Shown here: positions 24,638 through 36,958 of the stretch, piece after piece
Layout of the letters: each line of letters begins with the position of its first letter
Position numbering within the stretch: position 1 is the stretch's first letter
Origin: Acanthochlamys bracteata
Lineage: Eukaryota; Streptophyta; Magnoliopsida; Pandanales; Velloziaceae
Assembly (NCBI GenBank): GCA_019914995.1
Contig: CM034132.1
Coordinates: forward strand, 6,371,524 to 6,435,523
Reading direction: 5' to 3'
Length of the DNA stretch: 64,000 nt
Made by a program: the position numbers and the translations under genes
The notes under the pieces: model-generated
Told to the model about the DNA's origin: nothing
The model's database searches: none
Seen by the model: only the letters and a program-made list of their open reading frames with translations

Positions 24638-27600
24638 AAATGGTATCAGAGCATGGTTGGTCTTAAGAGGTTACAGAGCTATAGGATCATTGCATTTGCA
24701 TTCGATTATTTCCTTTTGCACGTTAAAGTTAGCATTCTTGTTAAGCTCAAGATTTTGTAAATAGGAGTGGACAATAGTGAGTTCCTGTTTAGAGTTAAGA
24801 TTGTACGAATAGACTAATTTAATGTCTCACACTCTCTTATAATTGTTGGAAAGAGAGTTTCTGTGGAGCTAATTCTTTAATTAATGAGCAACACGGATGT
24901 GTCAATGGCTTTACCTTGATACTTCTATCTACAGTCAAACATGAGATTGTTGGATTTCTACCCAAACTGGCGATGTTAACACTGGTATGAAGTGTTGTGC
25001 CGCTCGTGAGGCTTTGCACACTTTATGAAAAAGGTGTATACATAATAACTATGTTGAGGGTATAGACAACTCACATACGAACGATCATAAAATCTTTAGA
25101 GAAGGCGTGCTTTGTCACGGTATGTTAGTATGCTTGCCTCTATCGCTTTAGCGCTTGCTAAGATGTGCATCGCGAATTGTCAGAAGATGCAATCACAATA
25201 GTTTTTCCACGGGCGTTAATTATATTCGCGTATGTATTAGGATTTGTCAAGTTGCCTCGGTGGAGTAAGGAGTAATGAATCCACTTGTTCTCCTTACCCT
25301 AAAGATTAAAATTTAGTTGCGATCCTTTCAAGTAGGATCAGCACTCTAAACTTTATCTTCTTTGATGAAGACGCCGAATATGTTTCGTTGCGGTAGTCGT
25401 CGTTATTATTTCTTACTAGGATAAGCTTCTATCATTGTAAGAGTAGCTTTTTGATAGCTGGTTGTGAGGATTGTTTATCAATACGGATTTTATCATTTAA
25501 AATTTGGCAAATATTAAGCTTGCGCTTTATGTTTGTTGAGATGTACTATGCTATTAAATTTTCCTCATTTTTGGTATTAAGCGAGTTGTTTGTTATTGAC
25601 TTGGATTATTCAATTTTTTGAATGTCATGAGTATAGTAGCTTGCTAAACTGACTATCCGTTTTCTGACTAGTAATTGTAGGAGCTTGATTTTGTATTAGT
25701 AATTAGTTTGATGTTTAAAATTACAAAGTTTGAATCTGTTAAGGTTGGATTACTTTGACTAGTAGTGTTTCTCCTACAGCTATTAGCTTTAGTGTTGATT
25801 TACTTAGAATGATTTGATTACCTGATGCTATCGGGTTTATGCATTATCGAGTAGCAGTCGAACACATGTTTTTGTTATAGAATGACTTGAATGGTGTCCT
25901 ATGGTTTGGTTAGGCATGATTTTAATGTTGGAAAAGTAGGCATTTCATTACTGGATGCTTTAGAGCTGCATGAGTTATGCTAAAAGTAGATTTTGTTTTC
26001 AATGCATTCTTATCAGCTTTTCAATAGAATGCTAAGTAGACTTACGCATCGTTATCAAGGCTCTAATGCTCTTTTTGGATTTTTGTTAGAATTGACTAAG
26101 AACACTTAAGCAAGAAAGTTTTGAAGTTGATGTTCTCTGACTAGGTCATAGAATAGTGTGTTTATCTTATATGTCTTAGTTAAAGTTGAGATAATATTTC
26201 GACTAGCTGCTTCGCTTTTAATCAATAACTAAAAAAAAAATGTTTTATTATTGGTGTTGGCTATTAATTTCTTATTTTCTCTCAGTAGCTTGAAATCATC
26301 TTGTGGTAATGTTTTAAATATTTGGATTAGAAAGTGATAGCTTTTAGAAAATTAAATTATATTATGCGAGTTGATTATTTTACCTGAAGTAGTGGCTGCA
26401 TTGTTTTCGAGTCTGCATTATCTTAGGGTTATCATCTAATGTAGTTGGTTCATTGTTTTGGTTCTTGAGTTTAATAGAACTCGAATTTTGGATCACTTTT
26501 CACTATTCGTATCCTCGAGAATTTTATTGCTAATGTTTTAACCTGTCTAGTGCAGCTACTTGATATTTTAGGCTTGTCTTCATAGTAGGACTTGCTCTTT
26601 TTTGTCAGACTTTGCACTACTTGTGCAGTCTGGCATGAGCTGTCTACAGTTGTGTTCTCCTTTAGGAGGATGTTATTACATCACTTGTTCTTTTCTATGT
26701 TTTCGAAAGGTTTTGACTTAAAGTATATGGGTTTAAGCGAAAGATTCGAGGTTGTACTATCTTGTCTTATACAAGGCTTTGATAGAATAGTTGAGATGTC
26801 TTAACTTGAGTTTCGCTAGTTTTCTTTACTATAAAGTTCTGTCTCAAAAGATTTTGAGGCTGTTTATAGAAATTAATTTGTAAGTCTTTAAGCTGTAGCT
26901 CAATGTTTCAAGCTTAATTAAAATTTATATCACGTGAGGCAAATGGCTTTCCTTAATTAGGTTTTATAATTTTGTGATGAGCTATGTATTTATTGATTCA
27001 TCATGTGTGGTTAATTAATCATCTATTCGGTATTCACTTTGCTAGTGCGTGTTTTTGAAGCATTTGTGTTTTCAAAAAAAAAAAAAAAAATTGAACAGTC
27101 CTTGGCTGCTTCGTGAATATGACAAGAAGAAGTTCTTTTAGTGCTTATTTGTCATCCTCTTTAAGGGTTTGATGTCTAGTGGGTTATATTTAGGGCAACG
27201 AACCACGATAATTGTAGTGCTTCGTTGAAGTCTGCTAATTGTAAGCAACCACCGGACTCACCTTTACTTAGTCTTACTAAATCGGAGCAACGGTTGTTCC
27301 AACAATAACAATTATTATTAAAACGCGAGGAAGAAAACTTTTGTATTAAAATTTACAGTAAGAAAAGAGTTTGCGGTGTATCATGATCTTACGGTATTGT
27401 CAATGGTGGCTCCTTGCTGATATTCTTTTGTTCGATTAGTTCCACTCGATGTTGAGGTTATCAGATGATCGTGTTTTGCAAGCAATAATGAAGTTGCCAT
27501 ACCTCATTTAGTCTTGCAAAAGAAAGGAAGCAGTATGCTTGATGCCAAGATAAATCTTAACTTGATATTGAATCTCGAATTATATTTATGATTGAGGGTG

Positions 27601-27849
27601 TTCCTTGTTGCCCATGGCACAAGCGATGGAAGGTGAATAGTACGTTTGCTACTTGAGTGAGATCCTATTTGATAGTAAGATCTTGTTCGGGCGTTTTACA
27701 AATATCAAGTTTAAAATAAATATTGTTTTGTTTTGGCAGAATCGTGGAGCTCAAGGTGAGGTGTTGTTGGCCGTCTGAATTTTGAACTATAGGTTATTTC
27801 CTTTTTATTTGGAAAATTCGAGGACGAATTTTTGTTAAGGGGGTTATAT
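24638..27849 (+). mobile_element. Interior of the LARD-type element, no gag-pol seen
   Basis: About 3.2 kb lies between primer site and 3' LTR without any open frame longer than about 70 residues, and I could not read gag, protease, reverse transcriptase or integrase motifs in any frame. It ends 'cgaggacgaatttttgttaa' then ggggg (27837-27843), a polypurine tract in the context typical of Ty3/gypsy elements of the Tekay/Del type. An A run lies at about 27075. The element therefore looks like a non-autonomous derivative that would depend on proteins from a related gypsy element. Confidence 0.8.
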
Positions 27850-30104
27850 TGTAACATCCCAAATCTAAGCCCAAGCCCACTAAAACAAGTGTAAGGCCTA
27901 AATCACTTATATTTATTTATCTCTCTTTAACACTATAATTTTTTTTCCTCTTTCTCCCTTTCTTCTCCCGTGGCTGACCCGAGCCTTTTTGCCGGTGCGT
28001 GATCTGGCCTTTCTCGCTGCCGGCCGCTGGGAGTTTAGCCTCCAGACCTTCTCCAGCACATCTTCACCCTTGTCAACCTCTTCATTATAAGTCAGATGAC
28101 TATTTTTGTGAATTCAGACCCGATGGCAAAATTCTAAGCTTGCCAGAATCTCTTCGCCGACGATTCCACCACTCCGAGCAGCAGTTCTTCTTCTCCTTAC
28201 CGCGTTGATGCTATTCCCTCTATCAATTGGCAGATATCTTAGCTTCGGCGTCGAAAAATGGGTTCGTCGGGCCGCCGTCAAATCGATTGATTCCGGCCGC
28301 CGATACTTTATTTGAGTTTCACCGTCTTCTTTCTTGAGCTCAACTTTCGTAGCTGCATCTTTTAACCACTTGAAAACCTCTTGATTGGAGTTCGCCGGAA
28401 CCCTAATTTTTGCCGAATCCGGCGAGCCGGCGTGACCGACGGTTTAGGTGAGATAAAATGCTCTCTTTTGTCGACTGAACTTGTCTTTGGACCTCTGAAT
28501 AACCCGTTCATTTTATACGTCCAGTTGATCGATAATTGACGAGTTCGTCTCTATAACGCGAGGTCGGTTCTGAGTCCACACTTATTCGATTCAGTAAGCC
28601 TTCTTAGTCGCTAGCCTTAGTATTAGTCGATGGGTTTGAATTACGAATTATTGTTGGAGAATTATTTTAGGTTGCTTATTGCATTTGCGTGGTTCCATAT
28701 TGGTAATAGGATTAAAAGCGAAGTTGTTGGATGATCTAAGTTGGTAATAGCCATAGATATGAGGTTTTACAAGGATCTTTATGTGAGGATTACCGTGCCA
28801 CCTTCCTTTCTAAATTACTGATAGGTATTTCGGCACAGTAACATCTACTTTGGAATCTCCGGCATACCATGCCAATATCTGTACATTTGAATTAACTTCC
28901 TCATGCTATAGTTTGTCTGTATAGTGCATGCCTGTTTGAGTTATATTCAAGCATATGTAAAGACATGCTAGTAAATGAGTAGGTTATCATATTATTTCAG
29001 ATTCTACTTATACATGTTAACGGGCTAGATCATAGATAACCTAATGGCATGATGGATATTGCATAAAGAGAGTGCCTAATAATGTATTATGACACGAGAA
29101 TCATGATATTTATAAAAGCATGCATGTCTTTCATAAGATTTAATAATAAAATTCATTTAGCATGCTTATGACTAGTACATATGTATAGAAATCTTGACAT
29201 AGTATATTCGTTTGCTACTAGTAGATGGCTTCGTATGTCTAGCAAGTGTACCTAGGTCTAGTGACATGCAAGTGCATGTTAGAAACAGACTGCATGAACT
29301 ATTACATGTGTTGTTTGGACTTTTGCATGAAATACAATATTTATTTGTAAAACATGCTTATAGAGAATAATGATTATTGCAATAGTATACATGGTAATGT
29401 TAGATACGAGGGCACAACTCGCATTTATTGTTCCCTCATGCATCATGCATAGATTATGTGACATGGTATACCTACATGTGTATGAGCATTGATTGTAGTT
29501 GAAACTCTGTAGAGGCTTTTAAGCCTGGTTCACCATATGGATATGCATATGACCTATGACTAATGCCTGTAGGGGCTTAGATTTGATTGACCTATTATGC
29601 ATAGACACTCGCGCTGAACGAGACAGACGAGTCAGGGGCTGAGATCAGGACTCCAGTAGGTGTGGAGCGGGTACCCACCTATGGCCATAGTATTGTAGGG
29701 CCCATGCGCCTGAGGGCGATATCACGACCCATCCGGTTCAATCACCCGAATGGTTGTACCTCGCGGAGGCAGGAGCAGCCTGGTTAGTAGGTTGAGCTGG
29801 AGACTGAGTCTCGCTCTGTGTTATATGATTATTATCCTGATTTTCTGATCAGTATCACGTCATGTAGATAGATACATGTGCATTCATCATGACATATACA
29901 GATGCTATAGACATGCATTTGATTTTTTACTCCATCTTGATCATAAATATAGATACATATGCAGATATAGTCATACATATAAATAATATAAGCATGTACT
30001 TGACTCATTACTTATAATGATGTATGCATGTATTCAAACATCTTTGCTATATGAGATTCGAAAATGCAGATGCATGAGGTCATTGAGACTTGAGATATAT
30101 ATAT
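27850..30104 (+). repeat. Truncated 3' LTR of the LARD-type element
   Basis: It is collinear with the 5' LTR from TGTAACATCC onward and carries an extra 189 bp (28575-28763) that the 5' LTR lacks. Similarity stops at the (AT)n tract at about 30104. The last ~1 kb (equivalent to about 23657-24637 of the 5' LTR) is missing, and I did not find it elsewhere in the window. The distal target duplication cannot therefore be checked. The bases left of the 5' LTR are cgatg. Confidence 0.85.
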
Positions 30105-30661
30105 GGTGTAAGACCGAGCTGCTCCGACTCGCCAGCTGGTCTGATCCAGTTGTTTGCTGGTGAGCTTCCCTCCCGTACGTTCTCTAATTTTTTTGGCAGC
30201 CACTCGGTTTGTTTTTTTGCTACAACTCAGTTGTTTGCCGGCAGAAATGGGTTCTCCTGTATGTTTGGTTGCCGGCAGAAATTCGTCCCCATTTATAGTT
30301 ATTCTGATCTCGTTGTTTTTGGAAAGAGTCGGCATTAGAAATTTTCATAAAGCTGTAGTCGTACAATTTCAAATTAAGCTAAAATTAAGGTCGTGAAGCT
30401 GTTGAACTGAGAGCTTAGTTATTTATGTTAAGCTGTTATGCCCTTTACTGTCAGCAGCATTTCCATAATTTTATAGATAATTGTGGTAATTTTGTTCGCA
30501 TCAGTGGATGAATGTACTAATAAGCATTGGATTTTTGTTTGCATCAGTGGATGCATGTACTAATAAACCATATTCATATACACGAAATGATGGCAGCTGA
30601 ATGTGTTTACTTGAATTCATATACTGTCAGCTGAATGATGGCAGTTGGTATTTCTTTCCTT
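30105..30661. other. Unassigned sequence right of the truncated LTR
   Basis: This is a moderately GC-rich leader-like stretch with a duplicated phrase (gccggcagaaat at about 30238 and 30272). A 41-44 bp direct repeat follows at about 30490-30567 (ttgcatcagtggat...atgtactaataa). I see no exon. It may be the left part of the second CACTA element or unrelated inserted DNA. Confidence 0.4.
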
Positions 30662-31318
30662 TTTTTTTTTGTATTTTAGAAATATTTTTTTAATTAACTT
30701 GCTTAGTATATATATATGCATTGGATTAACTTTAAAGCTTGCTTCCTTGGAATCTTTGCTCTTTGCTTCTTAACTTAACTTATGTTAATCCCTTATGCAT
30801 TAATTCAATTCATTACTCTCTTTAGCTTGTCCATTGCATGTTTCTTTTTTTTTCCAATTCTTTTTTTTTTTGTATTTTGGAAATATTTCTTTAATTAACT
30901 TGCTTAGCATATGTATGCATTGGATTAACTTTAAAACTTGCTTCCTTGGGATCTTCACTCTTTGCTTCTTAACTTAACATATATTAATCCCTTATGCATT
31001 AATTCAATTCATTACTCTCTTTAGCTTGTCCATTGCATGTTTCTATTTCTTTCCAATTTTTTTTTATATTTTGGAAATACTTCTTTAATTAACTTGCTTA
31101 GTATATATATGCATTGGATTAACTTTAAAGCTTGCTTCCTTGGGATCTTTGCTCTTTGCTTCTTAACTTAACTTATATTAATCGCTTATGCATTAATTCA
31201 ATTCACTACTCTCTTTAGCTTGTCCATTGCATGTTTCTTTTTTTCCAATTCTTTTTTTTTATTTTATATTTTGGAAATATTTCTTTAATTAACTTGCTTA
31301 GTATATATATGCATTGGA
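30662..31318. repeat. Minisatellite, about 198 bp period, 3.3 copies
   Basis: Four copies of a unit beginning (g/a)tatttt(a/g)gaaata start at 30672, 30873, 31067 and 31267, giving spacings of 201, 194 and 200 bp. Each unit holds 'aattaacttgcttag', 'gcttgcttccttgg', 'cttgtccattgcatgtttct' and a variable T run. The fourth copy breaks off at about 31318. Copy-to-copy identity is high by eye, so the array is young. Confidence 0.9.
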
Positions 31319-32408
31319 GGCTTTAGTTAGTATGGAATTAAGAGAGTAATGAATCTTATCTTATGTATAAGAATTAGCATTGTTATGGGGTTTCCTTTTG
31401 GATCTTTGAGTGATGACAATATATGATATTCTATAACAAGTTTTTATGCAAAAGAATATATGCACACTTGAATCAAGACAAAAGGAAGAGATATTGAAAA
31501 CGTTGTGACTGAGATTATCCTATATATGCATGGATATTATATATGTTCTCACTAGCTAGCAAGTTTAGAAGCATATGGGCATATTGTTCAAGTTTAGAAC
31601 TAACGACAAACTGTGAACAAAATTTGTTGTTTCATTAGAAGAAGAATGTGTTTGGTTGAAACAATTCATGTCTGGTTGAAACAATTAACAATGAGTTAGT
31701 GTTGGGAAAGCAATGAGGTAGCTTGATGGATTGTCCATAAAATTTTCACTGTAGTTCATTAATTCTATTACAGTTTACTACATATATATGTTACTCCACT
31801 ATGGAGTAGTTCTGTAGTACTTCAACATAACAATTCATTTGCTTAATAGCATCCATTTATACATATATTATTTGCAGCAGTAGTCTAATGAAGTAGATAG
31901 TGATTTTCAGCTACTGTTATTTGCAGGGAGGTATATGCAGTTTCTGTTGTTGGGTCTTTTCCTACCGCTGTGACAATTCTATTTGATTTGGCAAGCCCGT
32001 AAGAGCTCTACTTCCTATTTCTATTACTAAACCTACCTTAAATGGAGATGATGAGAATAATTCTAATTCATTGCTTATGGTTATGAGTTTTGTGAACTTG
32101 CACTACTTTTTCAATTCTAGTAAAAGTTGATGATAGAATTAAATTTTAATTGATGATTGTTGAAAATACTTATTGTACATGTTTTGACATGGAGATTTAA
32201 TAAGAACAAGAAGATATTTGCTACAAGTGGACACCTAATGTCATATCATATTATGAATTACATTATATGTTTAGGAAGATTAAATTTTAAAGCAAGATTA
32301 AATTCTCGCTATTTCTAGAAAATTTTATACATCTTACGTATACAATAATTAATTTGTTAGTGTGTAATTTTAAATAGTAGGACTAACTTTTAAAAATCTT
32401 TATGAAGA
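31319..32408. other. 5' flank of the second CACTA transposase
   Basis: No coding exon is seen. The last ~50 bases before the TNP2 start (gtaattttaa...aggactaactttt) match the sequence upstream of the TNP2 remnant in the left CACTA element, so this is probably transposon DNA. Unlike the left element, no subterminal agtcggta array or CACTA terminus is visible on this side. Confidence 0.4.
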
Positions 32409-35293
32409 ATGGATAAGAGTTGGATGTATAATCCCGACAAACTGTCGGAGGAGTATACAGATGGAGTCCGCTCTTTCATGCAATTTGCTAAAGATAATTT
32501 ACCGAATATTGCTGAGATGCATTGTCCATGCCGACGCTGTTTGAATAGATATTCAAACATGCTCGAATCAGTGTACATGTATTTGTTGGTGAATGATTTT
32601 ATGGCGTCTTATACAATATGGAACCTTAATGGAGAAGTCACTCAACGAGATAATCAGAGTCATAGTGCTTCTTTAGGTGAAATTTTGAAGGATATATGCA
32701 GGGGTGGTGTTGTGGATTTACAGATCCCTCAAGAACATGTGGAGGATGAGACTCCTCACCCACTACGTGGTGAAGGGTCGGAGTCAGTTGCGGCATGTGA
32801 TATTGATAGATATGATAAGTTGCTGGAAGATATCGAGAAGCCATTATACAAGGGATGCACAATCTCAAAATTATCTTTCCTTGTAAAGTTGCTTCATGTT
32901 AAGGTGCTTAACCATTGGAGCAACAAGGGCTTCACTATGTTGCTTAACCTTTTGAATGATGCTTTCCAAAAGGGTATTTACTTCCTTTGTCCTACTATCA
33001 GTGTCAAAAGTTTTGAAGGATTTAGGCTTGGGATAGGAACCGATTGCTGCATGCGAGAATGATTGTGTTCTTTTTAGAAAAGAGTTGATAGTGAGGAGAA
33101 GTGCCCTGAATGTAATACATCCAGGTGGAAGGATAGTGATGGCACCAGTAAGAAAGTTCCCAAAAAAGTTGTCCGTCATTTTTCATTAGTACCCAGATTG
33201 CGACGATTTTATATGTCACAAAAGACGGCTCTAGATATGAGATGGCATAAAGAGAAACGTGCTGATAATCCTGGTATTCTGAGGCATCCTGCAGATGCTG
33301 AGGCTTGGAAGAATTTTGATGTGAAATATTCTTAGATATCGAGAAAAATATTTGTGATAACATTTTGGGAACAGTGATGAATGTAGATAAAAAGATGAAA
33401 GATACACTGAAGGCTCGTTGGACTTAAATGACTTGGGCATACGACGTGAGTTGCATACAAAAAAATTAGATATAAATAAGTGGGCGAAATCAATTGCGGC
33501 ATACACTTTATCACATCAAGAAAGAAAGAAATTTTGTGAGTTTCTTAAATCTGTAAAATTTCCTGATGGGTATGCTACAAATATTTCGAAGTGTGTAAAT
33601 ACGATGGATGGAAAAATCTCGGGGTTAAATATTCATGATAATCATGTTCTGTTACAGCGCTTACTGCCTATTGGTTTATATGGGTATCTCAAGAAAGAAG
33701 TGGTGGATATAATCAGTGCACTTGAAAAAATTTTTAGAGAACTATATGCAAAGACTTTAAGACTGGATGTATTAAAAGAGTTGCAACTGAACATAGTGAT
33801 TATTCTTTGCAAGCTTGAGATGATATTTTCTCCAGCATTTTCTGATATCATAGTACATTTAGCTGTGCATTTGCCGGAAGAAATCATCAAGGAAGGTCCT
33901 GTTCATTATAGATGGATGTATCCTATAGAGAGGTAAAATTTTAATATAGGAATCAATTCAATTCTCGTTTAATTTCTCTATTTGAATCTTCTAAAGATTT
34001 TCTTTATTTCATCTATACATGTAGGGCTCTTGGTACGTTTAAAGCGTATGTTCGTAATAGAGCACGTCGAGAAGGTTCTATAGCAGAATCTTATACAGTA
34101 AATGAGTGTCTAATGTTTTGCTCTAGATACTTGCGAGGGTTGGAGACTAGATTCAATCGACAAGAACGACATAACGATGGAGAGCAATATGTTGATACAA
34201 CATTATCTGTGTTTTCTTAGAAGGTTTGACCATTGGGCAAGGCTTACAAAATTCTATTAACACAGGAGAAGTATAGTTTAGCACATTGGTTTGTTTTAAA
34301 TAATTGCGACGAAGTTGTTCCATATCTCAGGTAAATATTTAGAATTTTAAAAGATTGTATTCTTTGTCGCATACTAAGCATAACCTAATTACAGTGAACA
34401 TAAGGAGTTTCTTAAAGTAGAGAGTCCATTTTAATTTGGAGTCAAGACAAAGAGATGCGTTTCCTACATGGTTCAAAAATCGAGTATGAAATAGTATATA
34501 ATAATTAGTTTATCAGAAGATTTCGTTTATAACCATTACACTTTAATGAGTACTTATTTGTTATGTATTTTTATTATAGATATTACAGATGATATATATT
34601 CGCTGGCCCTTGGTCCAGATAAACGTGCAATTAGGTATTCTGGATGCATTGTCAATGGAGTGAAATTTTTAACAAACAAACGCGAACGTCGTTTGTTGAC
34701 TCAAAATAGTAGAATATGTGTGCAAGGTGATCATAAAGATTAAGTTTTAAATTTTTATGGTATTTTGAATGAAGTCTTGAGTTTGGCATATCCCAAGGGC
34801 CGTCAAGTTTTTCTATTCAAATGTAAATGGTTTGATTTAGAGCATAAAAAATCCATCAGGATTGATGATGACTTTACTACCAACAGCATTACCAAAAGAT
34901 GGTATCAAGATGATCCGTTCGTGTTTCCTATGAATGTGACTCAAGTATTTTATGTTCAAGACACGAAGCAAGGTAATGATTGGGTTCTAGTACAACAATC
35001 ACAATATCGATATTTATATCATCCCTCGTTGTTTGGAAGGGGCGAAGATGAAGAAAACACATGTTGATGAAAAAGCAATCAGCGTAGATAATGATGCCTA
35101 TCAAGAAGTGAAATGTTCGGGCATAAGAAATGGAGATGATAGTATAGAAATAGATAATCTATATAAGATAGTTGAACTTGATCATGAAGTGATTGAGGTC
35201 TTGGACGACCAAGAAGGCATTCGTCCTAGGGTTGATCAAAATGAAAATGAAAACGAGTACGAGTGCAACTATAGTGATGATGAACTCAATTGA
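32409..35293 (+). pseudogene. TNP2-like CACTA transposase, catalytic core deleted
   Basis: The frame starts MDKSWMYNPDKL, a transposase-associated domain with a Cys-x-Cys-x-x-Cys motif (CPCRRC, about residue 39). It stops at 33062 but continues out of frame as CPECNTSRWKD...VPKKVVRHFSLVPRLRRFY...MRWHKEK...LRHPADAEAWKNFD (about 33100-33330), a conserved TNP2 segment. Then it jumps directly to DNILGTVMNVDKKMKDTLKA and the DUF4218-like block (33418-33936, ending VHYRWMYPIER). The intervening Transposase_21 core is absent. After an intron, RALGTFKAYVRNRARREGS follows at 34024, with DUF4216-like pieces at 34546-34743 and 34765-35067 and an acidic tail to 35293. Stops, shifts and the core deletion make it inactive. 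Transposition would need proteins supplied by another element. Confidence 0.85.
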
Positions 35294-35422
35294 AGTATAA
35301 GTCACATGTGAGATTAAACTCAACCTTACACACTAATTTGCTTCTATTTAATTTTAAGTCTCATTTTATATTTGTTATATAAAATTTTGCATACAGGTGC
35401 TGCTTTTTTTATATTTATTTTT

Positions 35423-36958
35423 ATGGCGCCGGCAACATCTAATAGAAGACGACTGTCGCTACAATCAACTCAGAATTTTGCTGATTAGGAGACGCAAGAT
35501 CCTAATGGCTCTAGTAGCGTAAGTTTTTTTTATAAATAAACTTCGTCATTTACTAATTATTGCATGTCATAGTTGTTCTCTAAGTAGGATCTGTTGACAC
35601 ACAAATGCAACGTCCGCGAGCGGACAATAGATGCAGTGATTTGGAAATATATATATTGAGAATAAGAAAAAAGTCAAGGTTGATATCTCAAATGGCATAT
35701 GCAGCAGGCTAGTCGGTGAACACTCAAGTTGGTTCGCAAGGGAGATGGCATATCTGATTCGTACTTATGCTCTCGTAAAAAATACTAAAGGTTGGAGTAA
35801 GATTGATCAATCTATTAAGAATGAGATTTATTCCATGATGGCAGTAAGTATTTTAAAGTTGGCATAATCTACTTTATGACGGTTTGACAGTTGCTAACAA
35901 CTTTGTTTTATTATCGCAGGACAAGTTTGAGTTAGATTTATCGGATCATGGAGTCATAACATGTTTACATAATATTAGGTCTGAGCGATATAAAGATTGG
36001 CGTTATGTGTGCGATGACTACTCTAGGAGTGTCGGTGGTGGAGATAGGGCTCGAGCAAATCTTTATAAGGATTTCACCCATTCAGTAGCCCGACGTGAAG
36101 AATGGATTTGGCTATGCGATCAATTTGATTCACTAGAATGGATCGTAAGATTTGTTTATCTACATTTTTACTGTATTTTATATCTCGTTGGTAGATAATA
36201 TCCTCATCAGTGGTTATATGCAGAGAAAATTAGAAAAAGAAAAAACTGCTCGTGCAAAGAATAACAGTATGTACACAACAGGCTCACGTACTTTTGCAGC
36301 AATACAACGAGAGAAGGTATTTTCTTATAATTTTTTAATTAATTGCATTAATGGAACAAAGACAATAGGACTCTAACTAACTAACTTATATTGATTCTTT
36401 TAACAATTTGTAGAATGCCAACTATATTGATTTGTATAAGGAGACACATACTTTAAATGCAAAAGAAAAGAATGGCAGTTGGATATCAGAAGAGTCACAA
36501 TCGAATTATGTAAGTTATGTCCTTTCTGTACAATTTTTTTGGATTAACCTTAAGAGTTAAGGTTTATAATATGCTATGATATTTTGTGTTAAATGAAATA
36601 CAAAATCAAATGGTATAGATGCAGACCAAGTCTCAAGAAGAGGGAAACGCCGTCGATAATGAAGAGATATACTTATCGTGCTCGAAAAAGCACGCGGGTA
36701 TATTCGTGGTCGTGGCGTGGACCTAAGCCGCCTAGCACCCGTTTTGCGGGTTCCTCTATCCAAGCATACGAGAATTCTGTTTTGAAAGACCAGATTGTAA
36801 CTCTAGAGGAAAGAAATGAAAGACAACAGGCTGAGCTTAAGAAGCAACAACATGAACTGCTTGAGACTAGACAACGCCTCCGTGAAAATGAAGAAAAAGT
36901 ATCATTTCTTATAGAGATGATCGAAAAACTTAAAAATGCTACTAGACCACCTATATAG
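35423..36958 (+). pseudogene. Second En/Spm gene (Ptta/En/Spm, Transposase_24 type), damaged
   Basis: It starts at an ATG at 35423 (MAPATSNRRRLSLQSTQ) with a stop soon after. Exon-like pieces follow: about 35920-36144 (DKFELDLSDHGV...RYKDWRYVCDDYSR...REEWIWLCDQFDS) and about 36221-36316 (RKLEKEKTARAKNN...TGSRTFAAIQREK). The last exon (about 36623-36958) is a charged coiled coil, LEERNERQQAELKKQQ...RENEEKVSFLIEMIEKL. In CACTA elements the second gene encodes the TNPA-like protein that binds subterminal repeats. A two-base loss near 36700 turns a Gly-Arg-rich GYIRGRG-type segment into VYSWSW. The order TNP2 then second gene on the same strand is the usual CACTA layout. Confidence 0.75.

Noticed and set aside
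32101..32115. CACTACTTTTTC as the left terminus of the second CACTA element
   Set aside because: No subterminal agtcggta units follow and no matching 3 bp duplication could be shown; chance match.
36152..36376. Plus-strand frame overlapping the second En/Spm gene
   Set aside because: It runs through an intron of the gene; only the part RKLEKEKTARAKNN is likely real and is covered by that entry.
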